From Gordonia oryzae (lineage in GTDB: Bacteria; Actinomycetota; Actinomycetes; Mycobacteriales; Mycobacteriaceae): a DNA stretch of 64,000 nt. Numbering within the stretch: the first letter of the stretch is position 1; the number at the start of each line of letters is the position of its first letter. Where the stretch lies: contig NZ_RKMH01000012.1 in assembly GCF_003797185.1 (NCBI RefSeq), positions 62,001 to 126,000 on the forward strand. The letters are read 5' to 3'. The notes below the pieces were generated by a model, which was given only the letters and a program-made list of their open reading frames with translations, was not told where the DNA came from and searched no databases. A program made the position numbers and the translations under genes. Positions 44,851-53,315 of this stretch are shown in pieces.

Positions 44851-46161
44851 TCAGAAGGTGTGCTCGGCGCCCCAGCCGATGGTCCGCACGATGGTGCCGG
44901 TGACCATCTTGACCGAGGGCACCTGCGGGCTCTCCTGCACATAGTGAAGGCAGATCGCGACCAGCGCGGCCATCACCAACGCACCAGCGGCCTCCGGATC
45001 GACCTGATCGTCGAGTAGTCCCGCATTGCGGCAGCGAGAAAGGTAGTCGGCGAGAATCTGCGCGAGACGGGAAAATGCTCCGGTAATGAACTGCAGTGCA
45101 GCCGCGTCGATCCCGGCGGTGTCGAGGATGACACTTGCCAGTCGTACACCCCGCTCCTCGGCATACATCGCCACCCGCGCGATCAGGCGGGTGAGATCGT
45201 CGACCATACCCGCATGCGACGTAGGGACTGGCGCGACCATGGTGACCAGCCCCCCGACGATCAGCAATTCGCGGTCGAGCACCTGCTGCAGGCATTCGCG
45301 GCGATTGTCGAAGTAGTTGTAGAAGGTGCCATAGCCCAATCCCGCGGTGGCAGCCACATCGGCGGGGCGGACCCGTCGGTACCCCTGCACGGCGTAGAGG
45401 TCGAGCGCCGCGTCGAGCAGGCGTGACCGCCGGTCATGTGGGTGGCACACGGCCAGGTCCACGCGGCGTTGCTCGCTCGCAAGTTCCGCCAAGGCCGCTT
45501 CGAGCGACTCGAGTTCACCGACATTGGGGATCAGCCCTCGACGCAGCACGGCATCGCAGGTCGCTCCGAACGCGTCTCTGGTGGTGCTGTTCGGGGTCGG
45601 CGCCGAGCGCGGCGGCGCGGTGATCATCGCCACCAACACGACCAGCAGGGTTCGAGCGACGAGGTCCACCGAGCGCGGGTCGGCGGCGATCCAGCCATGT
45701 TCGACGGCTCGCCGGATGGCTTCACCGATCCGGCCGACCGCCATCGCTTCGAGTCCGAGAATCCGATGGCGTATCTCCACATTGTTCGAACTACATTGGG
45801 CAACAATGAACTTGAGGACCCGCGACTGGTTGTCCACCAGATCGAACCCACGCTGCACAATGATCTGGACCAGATCCACCGTTTGTGCACGATCCTCGGG
45901 GAGCTGTGCGAGCGAGTCCGGATCGATCGCCGCCACGAGAGTGACCACAGCTTCGTCGAAGACGGTATCGAAGATCTCCTGTTTGTCGACGAAGTGTTGG
46001 TACACAGCACCGGTACTGATGCCGGCGCGCCGGGCTATCGCCGAGACACTCGCCGCGTCGTACCCGTCCTCGCACAGAATGTCGAAGGCGGCCGCCGAGA
46101 TACGCTCGCGTGCGGGCCGTGAATCTCGATGAGTCGTGTCCGCCTTAGCGTGTACGGTCAT
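44851..46161 (-). CDS. Tandem TetR regulator: two TetR modules in one chain
   Basis: A 436-residue protein about twice the usual TetR length. The first HTH (about 18-64) reads RERISAAAFDILCEDGYDAA, SVSAIARRAGISTGAVYQHF and is followed by a helical ligand domain. A second complete TetR HTH (about 244-290) reads RLLDAALDLYAVQGYRRVRP, AGLGYGTFYNYFDNRREC and has its own ligand domain. The chain can therefore act as an internal dimer. No frameshift or linker artefact is visible. ATG 46161 overlaps the stop of the ABC1-kinase gene (ATGA), so the two are translated together. It probably regulates its own operon; effector unknown. Confidence 0.85.
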   Translation of the reverse strand: MTVHAKADTTHRDSRPARERISAAAFDILCEDGYDAASVSAIARRAGISTGAVYQHFVDKQEIFDTVFDEAVVTLVAAIDPDSLAQLPEDRAQTVDLVQIIVQRGFDLVDNQSRVLKFIVAQCSSNNVEIRHRILGLEAMAVGRIGEAIRRAVEHGWIAADPRSVDLVARTLLVVLVAMITAPPRSAPTPNSTTRDAFGATCDAVLRRGLIPNVGELESLEAALAELASEQRRVDLAVCHPHDRRSRLLDAALDLYAVQGYRRVRPADVAATAGLGYGTFYNYFDNRRECLQQVLDRELLIVGGLVTMVAPVPTSHAGMVDDLTRLIARVAMYAEERGVRLASVILDTAGIDAAALQFITGAFSRLAQILADYLSRCRNAGLLDDQVDPEAAGALVMAALVAICLHYVQESPQVPSVKMVTGTIVRTIGWGAEHTF

Positions 46162-47579
46162 TGTCCTTGACGCCACCGCTGGATATCGGCGCCCATCTCG
46201 GTTGCGGGCGGACGGCCTTCGATCCACTCACGGATGATCGCGCCCCACCGATTGGTCGCCTCGAGCTGTCCGAGAAGACCACACACCGCCAGGTCGGTCC
46301 GCCGCGAGAAGATGTGACCGGTGGGCAACGCGGTGTCGCGGGTAGTGCTCAGATGCGCGGCACCCGGGACAAACAGCGACGTGACTGCGCGGCGCGCAAC
46401 ATCTTTCGTGATCGTCACCTGATCCTCCGTCAGAAACCAGAATCCGATGTCGCTCATCATCGAGACGATGTCGGCCTCACCGACCGATCCGGCAGTGGCC
46501 ATACCCAGATCCCGACAGTCGCGGTACGCGTCATGGTATCGACCCTCGATCAGCGCGCGAAGTACTCGTGCCTGGTCGGCAAGCGATTCGGCCGACATCC
46601 GAATGTAGAGCCCAAAGTCGATGAAGCCCAGGCGTCCGTCGGGCAGGCCGAGCACGTTTCCCGGATGGGGATCGGCACAGAACTCGCCCGCCTCGTAGAT
46701 CCCGCCACCGTAGAAGCGATAGATCGCTTCGGCCGCGTACTCCGCACGATCCCGGTCGCCGGAGACGATATCTGCGAACTGCACCCCGTCGAGAAACTCA
46801 CTCACCATCACCCGTCCCGTACTCATCTCGGGAAACACGCGTGGCACCTTCCAGCACGGATGGTCGACGCACAGCGACCACGCCCTGGCCTGGTTGCCGG
46901 CCTCGGTGATGTAGTCGCACTCACGCGCGACCTCGACGGCGATCTCGTCGATGATCGCGTCGAGATTCAAACCCGGCATCACCGGGCCGCCCACCTTCGC
47001 GAACAGCTTGAGGTTCTTGAGGTCCGCGCGTACGGCCGCATCGATCCCGGGGTATTGCACCTTCACCGCGACCGGCATAGTGCCGTCGAGCATCGCGAAA
47101 TGGACCTGGCCGAGCGAGGCGGCCGCAAGCGGTTCGGGGTCGATGTCCAGTCGGCGCAGGCCGCGGCCGAGTTCGCGGGCAAGCACCTTCTCGATAGCCG
47201 ACCACTCCATCGGCACCACCCCGTCAAAGAGCGGCGCCAGACGGGCCGCGAACTCGTCACGTGTGGCCCGGTTGGACAGACCGAAATCAAACAGGGCGAT
47301 GATCTGTCCAATCTTGAGCGCGGCTCCCTTCATCGGGCCGAGGACTCGCACCAGATCATCGGCGAACGACAGAATTGCCTCGTCGCGCCTACGGGCATTC
47401 GCCTCGGCACTCCGCAGCGGCGCCGTGGCACGCGTGGTCGTTGTTCGCACGGTGTGACCGACAACTACTCGCCCGAGACCATTGGCCCGCCGCAACCTCC
47501 GGCCGGAGTCGCTCACCCGGACTCCCCGACGCCCGGCTGCGATGTCAGATGTCGCGCATGGCACTTCATGTAAATACAC
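46158..47579 (-). CDS. ABC1/ADCK (UbiB-type) atypical kinase
   Basis: A 473-residue member of the ABC1/UbiB family. The N-terminal signature KGAALKIGQIIALFD (KxGQ motif, about 84-98) is followed by ASLGQVHFAML and VAVKVQYPG with the ATP-binding Lys, then FCADPHPGNVLGLPDGRLGFIDFG holding the catalytic Asp-Pro-His-Pro-x-Asn and the DFG. The family supports ubiquinone or lipid metabolism in other organisms; in a menaquinone-using actinobacterium a lipid or envelope role is more likely. GTG 47579 gives full length; an in-frame GTG at 47564 is the alternative, and no clear Shine-Dalgarno decides. It is translationally coupled (ATGA) to the tandem TetR gene. Confidence 0.87.
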   Translation of the reverse strand: MYLHEVPCATSDIAAGRRGVRVSDSGRRLRRANGLGRVVVGHTVRTTTTRATAPLRSAEANARRRDEAILSFADDLVRVLGPMKGAALKIGQIIALFDFGLSNRATRDEFAARLAPLFDGVVPMEWSAIEKVLARELGRGLRRLDIDPEPLAAASLGQVHFAMLDGTMPVAVKVQYPGIDAAVRADLKNLKLFAKVGGPVMPGLNLDAIIDEIAVEVARECDYITEAGNQARAWSLCVDHPCWKVPRVFPEMSTGRVMVSEFLDGVQFADIVSGDRDRAEYAAEAIYRFYGGGIYEAGEFCADPHPGNVLGLPDGRLGFIDFGLYIRMSAESLADQARVLRALIEGRYHDAYRDCRDLGMATAGSVGEADIVSMMSDIGFWFLTEDQVTITKDVARRAVTSLFVPGAAHLSTTRDTALPTGHIFSRRTDLAVCGLLGQLEATNRWGAIIREWIEGRPPATEMGADIQRWRQGQ

Positions 47580-47752
47580 CTATCATTTTCCGACGTTGAT
47601 ATGGGCGATTGTGGACCACCACTCAATCCCCGTTGGTGACAGTCGGTTCATGGCACAGAACGCAACAAAACTACCTCTATCGCCGGCAGATGACGATTCT
47701 CGTCGAAATCTCTCGCGCTCGCGCTACGCGACTTTGATGAACCGATTTGCGA

Positions 47753-47770
47753 TACCGCCATATTGCGGTA
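47753..47770. promoter_or_regulatory. 18-bp near-perfect palindrome upstream of the kinase-TetR operon
   Basis: TACCGCCATATTGCGGTA has 6-bp perfect arms around a 6-base centre and is symmetric at 16 of 18 positions, the size of a TetR operator. It lies 174 bases upstream of the ABC1 kinase start. A smaller dyad TGTA-AA-TACA (47570-47579) overlaps that start codon. Confidence 0.45.
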
Positions 47771-47837
47771 CTGTGCCTGACAGTTAGTTCAGCGTCGTGG
47801 CTCTGCACTGACGACCGCTGTTCATGACGAACAGCCA

Positions 47838-47872
47838 CGCCGTCGTCACCTGGAGGGGAGGTGACGACGGCG
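47838..47872. terminator. Strong 13-bp hairpin, orphan
   Basis: A perfect 13-bp stem (47838-47850 with 47860-47872) with a 9-nt loop TGGAGGGGA lies between divergent genes, where no known gene ends. It could end an unannotated RNA or act within the leader of a transcript. The surrounding 390-base gap (47580-47969) otherwise holds the palindrome at 47753 and no gene. Confidence 0.55.
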
Positions 47873-47956
47873 TCTCATGCACCAGCGCGCGGCTCCGATC
47901 CGCTGTCTGCACCCGAACCGATCAATGCCGATTCGTTGTTGTTCACTTTCATGCCC

Positions 47957-47962
47957 TAATCT
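47957..47962 (+). promoter_or_regulatory. -10 element for the leaderless 53-residue gene
   Basis: TAATCT ends 7 bases before ATG 47970. Confidence 0.5.
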
Positions 47963-47969
47963 GCGGCGC

Positions 47970-48131
47970 ATGCTCGAGGACTTGAACAAGGCGGCCAAGA
48001 AGGTCGGCCTCAGCGTCGCCCCCGGTAAGAAGAAGGACCTCTACTCGGTGCGAAAGGTCAAAAACGGCAAGCTCGTGGCGAAGAACATCAGCCCCGACGA
48101 GGTCACGGCACTGATCAAGGACCGCAAGTAG
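47970..48131 (+). CDS. Small basic protein, 53 residues, unknown function
   Basis: The product begins MLEDLNKAAKKVGLSVAPGK and continues with a Lys-rich strand (YSVRKVKNGKLVAKN) and a short helix (SPDEVTALIKDRK). Composition is 30% Lys/Arg, with a helix-loop-strand-strand-helix pattern reminiscent of small RNA- or DNA-binding folds, but I recognise no family. Codon usage is strongly GC-ending, like real genes of this genome. The ATG follows a -10 element by 7 bases, indicating a leaderless mRNA. It stands alone between the ABC1-kinase operon and a decayed region. Confidence 0.6.
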   Translation: MLEDLNKAAKKVGLSVAPGKKKDLYSVRKVKNGKLVAKNISPDEVTALIKDRK

Positions 48132-49241
48132 GGTTGTGCCCTCGATTCTTTCCCGAATAGTCCGTCATCGGGTGTTGTCCCAACTGCGAGGTTCGCCGTC
48201 GAGCGAGTGTCGTGAAGAGCACGATCATCATCACCCTCGTCACGATCGTCACTGGTCCTTCTGGCCGAACTGACGGCCAGCACCGATCGGCTGCTCGCGC
48301 GCGCTGACCATCCCACTCACCGACTGGCCGAGCACCACCACGTCGGACCCATCCGCCGTTGTCGGCTGCGTCGACCACATCGCCCGGCACCGCACCGATG
48401 TGGGCCCTGGATCGGCAGACCCGAGACAGACCAGGATCGGGCCGCCGTCGGTTTCACGCCGACCCGGCGGTCGCCGCGTCGTAATGGGTGCGGACGGGCC
48501 TCTGTTGACTGATCCGGCGCCACTCGGGCCGCGTCATCGATCACCGCGACGGCGTCGTCATCGACCTCGTTGGCCTCGGCGATCTCCGGCGACGGCGTCG
48601 AGCGCCTGCTCCTCAACGCCTTGCCCCAATCCCCCAGCTCCACCGCGCTACGGTGCGTGGCGTCAGCGACGACCTCGAACCCGTGGTGCAGGCGTTGGCC
48701 GTATGCATCGAGCTCCTCGAAGCCCGCGTCGGCAACAACGACGATCGCGGCCCGGAGGTCGGCGGCACCGACCCACCGACGGCGGCCGGCACCGCCGGCC
48801 GATGGGAGACCGCCCACGATGGACGCCGCGCTGCACGAGAACACAGCTCCTTAACCAGGGCAGCGTCGAACTCGCCGGACCCATCCGATGGCGAATCGGC
48901 TCTACAACGCGGCCGCGATTCCGAATCTCTCCGCCGCCACCACGACGGAGAGATTCGCGGCGATGGGACACCCCAGCCACCTGGAGATCCTACGAATCCT
49001 GTTGCACTGCAATGCATCAGCGTTCGAACTCCCGGGCCACCGGTGACGTCAGGGTAGCTCGATCATCACCTGAAAGATCCTCACCACAGGCATCACTGAC
49101 GGTGAATGTGGCAGGTATCGAGTACCGGCATCGCTGCGACACATGTCGTTTCCGATCCTGGTCGCCCTGCCGAGCGCCAGGGACATCAGCGGCGTGCCAT
49201 ACATTCCACCTCAGCACATCGCGCCTGCCGCGAGGCACTCG
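48132..49241. other. 1.1 kb without a coherent gene; probable decay
   Basis: Open frames on both strands are short-motif-free and Arg/Pro-biased, as expected for antisense or frameshifted GC-rich DNA. A stretch near 48660-48770 (VSDDLEPVVQALAVCIELLEARVG on plus) looks protein-like but has no continuation. A 12-bp inverted repeat lies at 48922-48957. Confidence 0.5.
48922..48957. terminator. 12-bp inverted repeat in decayed region
   Basis: CGAATCTCTCCG (48922-48933) pairs perfectly with 48946-48957 across a 12-nt loop. It may be the terminator of a lost gene. Confidence 0.45.
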
Positions 49242-50384
49242 TCAGAGCGTCCGCGCGATGATCTCCTTCATGATCTCGTTGGTTCCGGCGTAGATCTTCT
49301 GGACGCGCTGATCGGCCCACATCCGGGCGATGGGGTACTCGTTCATGTAGCCGTAGCCCCCGAACAACTGCAGACATTCGTCGGCGACGACCATCGCACG
49401 GTCGCTGGTCCACCATTTGGCCATCGCCACGGTCGGGATGTCGAGCTTGCCGTCGATGTGTTTGGTGATGCAGTCATCGACGAAGACGCGCGCAATCCGG
49501 GACTCAGTCGCCACCTCGGCGAGTTTGAACTTCGTGTTCTGAAAGCCGAAAATGGGGCGCCCGAACGCCGTTCGTTCCTTCGTGTACGCCAGCGTGTGCT
49601 GCAGCGCGGTCTCCATGCCGGCGACCGACGCAACGGCGATGATCAGCCGTTCCTGCGGCAGCTGCTGCATGAGCTGGATAAACCCCTGCCCCTCTTCGCT
49701 GCCGAGGAGGTTGCTCGTGGGCACGCGTACCCCGTCGAAGAACAGTTCCGAGGTGTCCTGGCCACGCTGCCCGACCTTGTCGAGTACGCGGCCTCGGCGG
49801 AATCCCTCACGGTCGGCCTCGACGAGAATCAGGGAAATCCCCTTGGCTCCCTCGCTCGCGTCGGTCTTGGCCACAACGATGATCAGGTCGGCCTGGGCAC
49901 CGTTGGTGATGAAGGTCTTCGACCCGTCGATGACGTACTCATCGCCCTGCGCGATCGCCTTGGTCTTGACGTTCTGCAGGTCGGATCCGGTGCCCGGCTC
50001 GGTCATCGCGATGGCCCCGACGACCTCACCGCTGGCCATCTTGGGCAGCCATGTCGTCTTCTGCTCCTCCGACCCGTAGTGGAGGAGATAGTGGGCGACG
50101 ATGCCGTTGTGCAGACTGACACCCCACGACGAGTCGGCGATGCGCGCCTGCTCTTCGATGAGCACTGCTTCGTGGGCGAAGGTGCCGCCACCGCCCCCGT
50201 ACTCCTCGGGAATCGACATGCATAGCAGACCAAGCTCGCCTGCCTTGTTCCAGAGGTCGCGGTCGACATGGTGCTGCTCGATGAACTTGTCGATATTCGG
50301 CTTGACCTCCTTCTCACAGAAGCTGCGAGCAAGGTCACGCAAGGCGGTCAGGTCGTCGTTTTCCCAGGAAGAGCGTTCGCCCAT
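49242..50384 (-). CDS. Acyl-CoA dehydrogenase (FadE-type)
   Basis: A 380-residue flavoenzyme of normal length that forms the 2,3-double bond of acyl-CoA. The N-terminal helical domain includes GLLCMSIPEEYGGGGG. The FAD-binding strand domain has AIAMTEPGTGSD (about 125) and FITNGAQADL. The C-terminal domain has QLFGGYGYMNEYPIARMWADQRVQKIYAGTNEIMKEIIAR, where the Glu of GTNEI is the usual catalytic base. The chain-length class cannot be read; long-chain FadE enzymes are the closest by feel. It lies 86 bases downstream of an L,D-transpeptidase gene on the same strand. ATG 50384 gives a normal MGERSSWENDDLTALRD start. Confidence 0.92.
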   Translation of the reverse strand: MGERSSWENDDLTALRDLARSFCEKEVKPNIDKFIEQHHVDRDLWNKAGELGLLCMSIPEEYGGGGGTFAHEAVLIEEQARIADSSWGVSLHNGIVAHYLLHYGSEEQKTTWLPKMASGEVVGAIAMTEPGTGSDLQNVKTKAIAQGDEYVIDGSKTFITNGAQADLIIVVAKTDASEGAKGISLILVEADREGFRRGRVLDKVGQRGQDTSELFFDGVRVPTSNLLGSEEGQGFIQLMQQLPQERLIIAVASVAGMETALQHTLAYTKERTAFGRPIFGFQNTKFKLAEVATESRIARVFVDDCITKHIDGKLDIPTVAMAKWWTSDRAMVVADECLQLFGGYGYMNEYPIARMWADQRVQKIYAGTNEIMKEIIARTL

Positions 50385-50470
50385 GGTGGTGCAATCCCAT
50401 CGTCGTCGAGAATCGTGTCAGAGATGAGCGTAACAATCACCAATGGCAATGTCGTTTTGGGGCGCAGAGT

Positions 50471-51679
50471 TCAGGCGTTGCCCTTCGCCCACACCGCCCA
50501 GGGAATGTTCCAGTCCCCGAGTCCGTCGGTGCCCGACAGGGTGCCGCCCACGGTGTTCTTCACGATGACCGGATCACCGCGCAGCGTGTTGTTCATGACC
50601 CACAGGGCGTTGTCCGGGCTCAGATTCAGGCAGCCATGACTGGTGTTGGTATTGCCCTGTGCCCACACCGACCAGGGTGCAGAGTGAAAGAAGATGCCGC
50701 TGTAGGACATTCGGGTCGCGTAGTCCACCGGCGTGCGATAACCGTCGGCCGATCCGACGGGGACTCCATAGGTCGACGAGTCCATGATGATGTTGTCGTG
50801 CTTGTCCGACACGAGATACACCCCGTTGTCGGTGGGGGTGGAGTCCTTGCCCATCGACGTCGGCATGCTCCGGACGACCTTGCCGTTCTGGACGAACGTG
50901 ACCTGTTTGGTGTTGTCGTCGGCAGTGATGACCATCGACCGGCCGATCGTGAAAGCGGACTTGAGGTTCTCTTGGCCGAAGAGTCCGCCGCCGAGGTCGA
51001 TGCCATAGGTGTTCACCGCGACGTCCACGGTGGTGCCGGGCTTCCAGTACTCGGCCGGACGCCAGCGCACCTCGGTGTCGCTGATCCAGTAGAAAGCACC
51101 TTGCACCGGCGGATTAGTGGTGATCCGGATTGCGTTCTGCGCAGCGCGGCGGTTGGTGATCGCCTCGTCGAACTTCACCGCGACGGGTTGGCCGACTCCC
51201 ACGGTTTCGGCGTTGTTGGGTGTCAGATATGCCTGCGTGAGGTTGCTCGGCGCCCGCGTGGTGAATGAGACCTCTTTGGTGGTCGAACCGCCGACACCGG
51301 CCGCGTCGGCGGTTAATGTGTAGGTCCGGTTGTAACCCAGCGGTTCTCCGCTGACCCACTCCGTACCGTCTTTCGACAGGGTCCCGCGAACGATGGAGCC
51401 GTCAGCCTTGCCGATGCGCACACCGGTCAGCGCGCCCTCACTCGCCCTCACCCGGATCGGCGCGCCCGGCTGGATTCCGACGGCATTGTCGGCGAGCGTC
51501 TGCTCGTTCCATTCGGTGATCTCCACCCCAGGCTTGAGGAGATCGTCATAGAGCACCGAACTGCCGACGGCGTTGGAGTATTGCGGCTTCTGCGAGCACG
51601 CGGTCATCAATGCGATGACCGCCACGAGGAGCCCGCTGATCATCAACCAAGATCGCAGCCGAGTCCGACCGTTCCCCAT
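50471..51679 (-). CDS. LdtB-type L,D-transpeptidase, lipoprotein with two Ig-like domains
   Basis: A 402-residue exported enzyme. The signal peptide ends in lipobox LMTAC (Cys about 28). Two Ig-like domains follow (about 45-150 and 150-250, with TKEVSFTTRAPSNL and EAITNRRAAQNAIRITTNPPVQGAFYWI), then the YkuD domain (about 255-375) and a C-terminal tail DGLGDWNIPW that caps the active site in LdtMt2. The catalytic set IFFHSAPW and SHGCLNLS (Cys about 354) is complete. It forms 3-3 peptidoglycan cross-links in the periplasmic-like space and is the main beta-lactam (carbapenem) target class in mycobacteria. Full catalytic motifs distinguish it from the paralogue at 53511. Confidence 0.93.
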   Translation of the reverse strand: MGNGRTRLRSWLMISGLLVAVIALMTACSQKPQYSNAVGSSVLYDDLLKPGVEITEWNEQTLADNAVGIQPGAPIRVRASEGALTGVRIGKADGSIVRGTLSKDGTEWVSGEPLGYNRTYTLTADAAGVGGSTTKEVSFTTRAPSNLTQAYLTPNNAETVGVGQPVAVKFDEAITNRRAAQNAIRITTNPPVQGAFYWISDTEVRWRPAEYWKPGTTVDVAVNTYGIDLGGGLFGQENLKSAFTIGRSMVITADDNTKQVTFVQNGKVVRSMPTSMGKDSTPTDNGVYLVSDKHDNIIMDSSTYGVPVGSADGYRTPVDYATRMSYSGIFFHSAPWSVWAQGNTNTSHGCLNLSPDNALWVMNNTLRGDPVIVKNTVGGTLSGTDGLGDWNIPWAVWAKGNA

Positions 51680-51849
51680 CTCACTCCCACCTGACGCAGG
51701 TACCGACCCTCACATCAAAGAGTCGGCGAATTCCGCACCAAGTGTACGAGATATCGGATATGACCGAGTTGTCGTGCCTGACGAGCCCGCCCGACCGAAA
51801 TGACGCGCGTGCCGGCCTCGCCCGGAGGCCACGCACAGCCGATGGTGGA

Positions 51850-52407
51850 TTAGGCGGGCCGCTCGGTCGTCGTGGCGGTTGTGGTGGGCGCACTCCGACG
51901 ATGGCGGAGTCGAATCCGCAGAAGTGCGCCGACGACAAAAATCACCGCGGCGATGATCACGCCGACCAGTGTGCCCCCACGAAATCCCGGAGCCTCGACG
52001 TCGAGGATGCGCTCACCCGCATGCGCGCCACTCCCTCTGCCTACGACCACGGTCAGGGTGAGCAGATTCGGTATCGACGCGACGACGGCAAGCACGACGA
52101 AGGCCAGCGCCCAATATCGGGTCTGACCCCAACGCCGGGCGCGCCAGGCGAGCACCAGCAACAAGAGTGAGACGAGCGTGCACACCACCCCGAACGCGAT
52201 GCCATAGAGGCTGCCGGTGGTGATGCTCTGGTCCACCGCCGAACCGATCTTCTGCGACCACCAGCGCGGCAGAAGCGCCGCCAGGACGAAGTACGCGATG
52301 ACCGCGAGTACGGCGACCACGGCGAGGGCGATGGTTTTGACCGCCCACGATGGGAGTCCGCCCTGGCGCTTGTCGTCGGGCGCCGCGGTCGAGGGGTTGT
52401 CGCTCAT
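51850..52407 (-). CDS. Four-TM integral membrane protein, unknown function
   Basis: A 185-residue protein. Hydrophobic helices occur at about 22-48 (WAVKTIALAVVAVLAVIAYFVLAALL), 68-92 (LYGIAFGVVCTLVSLLLLVLA), 98-122 (YWALAFVVLAVVASIPNLLTLTV) and 145-168 (GTLVGVIIAAVIFVVGALL). The N-terminus is polar and the C-terminus Thr-rich. No motif is recognised. It sits upstream of the LdtB-type gene on the same strand (170 bases), so an envelope role is plausible by context only. ATG 52407 is the first start in frame. Confidence 0.75.
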   Translation of the reverse strand: MSDNPSTAAPDDKRQGGLPSWAVKTIALAVVAVLAVIAYFVLAALLPRWWSQKIGSAVDQSITTGSLYGIAFGVVCTLVSLLLLVLAWRARRWGQTRYWALAFVVLAVVASIPNLLTLTVVVGRGSGAHAGERILDVEAPGFRGGTLVGVIIAAVIFVVGALLRIRLRHRRSAPTTTATTTERPA

Positions 52408-52516
52408 GGAGACATCGTTGCGCTCGGTGCCTCCATTGCCAAGTTCAACCCGTGAGACCGTGACCGCTTCGATACGCGTCGCGCCGACTCGAGCACCTGA
52501 CGCGGGCCACGAAAAA

Positions 52517-52550
52517 GGCCCCCGCGACTGGCCACTACCGGCCGCGGGGC
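52517..52550 (-). terminator. Imperfect hairpin next to the tRNA-Lys relic
   Basis: GGCCCCC-GCG and CGCGGGGCC arms pair around a smaller GGCC/GGCC helix. It lies where a terminator of a minus-strand tRNA at 52558 would be. Confidence 0.45.
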
Positions 52551-52557
52551 CGTGCCT

Positions 52558-52588
52558 GTGCCATCAGGGGCTCGAACCCTTACCCGCT
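52558..52588 (-). pseudogene. 3'-half relic of tRNA-Lys
   Basis: Thirty-one bases reading GTGCCATCAGGG then CTCGAACCC then ACCCGCT match the 3' acceptor strand and T-arm of the intact tRNA-Lys at 53352-53424, with a few substitutions and one deletion. The T-loop TTCGA and its stem are kept, but the 5' half is absent. Confidence 0.65.
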
Positions 52589-52593
52589 AGGGT

Positions 52594-52755
52594 GTGTCTC
52601 CCAGTTCTTCTGCGAGGGATTGGCGCGAACGATTGCGTTCTGGCAAGGCGGAGGAGGAAGCGATAGCGGCAGCTACCGTGACCGACGACAACGCGGCCAG
52701 GCGCAATCGGGCCGCCAAGACCCGCACAGGGAATTGGGAGAAACGCCCTAGTTAA
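52594..52755 (+). CDS. Possible 53-residue small gene beside the tRNA relic
   Basis: From GTG 52594 a frame reads SPSSSARDWRERLRSGKA, then EEEAIAAATVTDDNAARRN and RAAKTRTGNWEKRPS before TAA. The amino-acid pattern (Asp/Trp/Arg/Glu-rich helices) looks coding, unlike the other frames here. No Shine-Dalgarno is evident and a stop codon precedes the GTG, so it may instead be the C-terminal piece of a truncated gene carried in by an element. No family is recognised. Confidence 0.35.
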   Translation: MSPSSSARDWRERLRSGKAEEEAIAAATVTDDNAARRNRAAKTRTGNWEKRPS

Positions 52756-52804
52756 GAGTGCTGGTTTGTGGCCCGAATTGTCCCCACCGTCACAATCCTG
52801 GATT

Positions 52805-53131
52805 TCAGGCATCACCCGCGCCACCCTCGGTGCGCGTGACCAACTCCAGCGAGCTCAGCAGATCCAACCGGTGATCGATTTCGCGCAACCGCCGGGCAGC
52901 GTCCAACAGATCGTCACACTCACTGACAACAGATGTCACCCGCTCCCGCGGCCACTCGGCCAAAGCTCGTCGTCGCTTCCGCTCTTTGCACCATTCCCTG
53001 ATTCCGTAGTAGGAGAGGAACGCGAAGGTCGCCGCCGTCCACCACTCCCCCTGAAACAGCGAACCGACCGTGATCACCGGAGAGACGATCGCGAGGAACA
53101 GCGCGCACCAACTCAAGGCCTTGTCAAGCAC
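52805..53131 (-). CDS. Small two-TM membrane protein with coiled-coil tail
   Basis: A 108-residue protein: N-terminal hydrophobic segments LSWCALFLAIVSPVITVGSL (about 6-25) and WWTAATFAFLSYYGI (about 30-44), then a basic stretch CKERKRRRALAEW and a helical, possibly coiled-coil tail (VVSECDDLLDAARRLREIDHRLDLLSSLEL). No known family. The gene lies between the tRNA-Lys relic and the intact tRNA-Lys, with no near neighbour on its strand, so it may be cargo of a former element. ATG 53131 is the only good start; no strong Shine-Dalgarno was seen. Confidence 0.6.
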   Translation of the reverse strand: MLDKALSWCALFLAIVSPVITVGSLFQGEWWTAATFAFLSYYGIREWCKERKRRRALAEWPRERVTSVVSECDDLLDAARRLREIDHRLDLLSSLELVTRTEGGAGDA

Positions 53132-53315
53132 AGAACCCCCAGATTTTTGTCAACAGACACCCGGGTTTGCAACATAGCGAATTGACGTGCGGATGACGCA
53201 TCACTTGAGACGTGACGCTCACCCGCGTCGCAGGTGATGGATGCCGGGTGGCCGTCCACTGAAACCCATTGGCCCACGAGCGCTGTGCTGCCGTTCGAGC
53301 CCCGACATGCGAAAA

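Noticed and set aside
46161..47573. 470-codon open frame opposite the ABC1 kinase
   Set aside because: The minus-strand frame has the KxGQ and DPHPxN motifs; the plus-strand frame has none.
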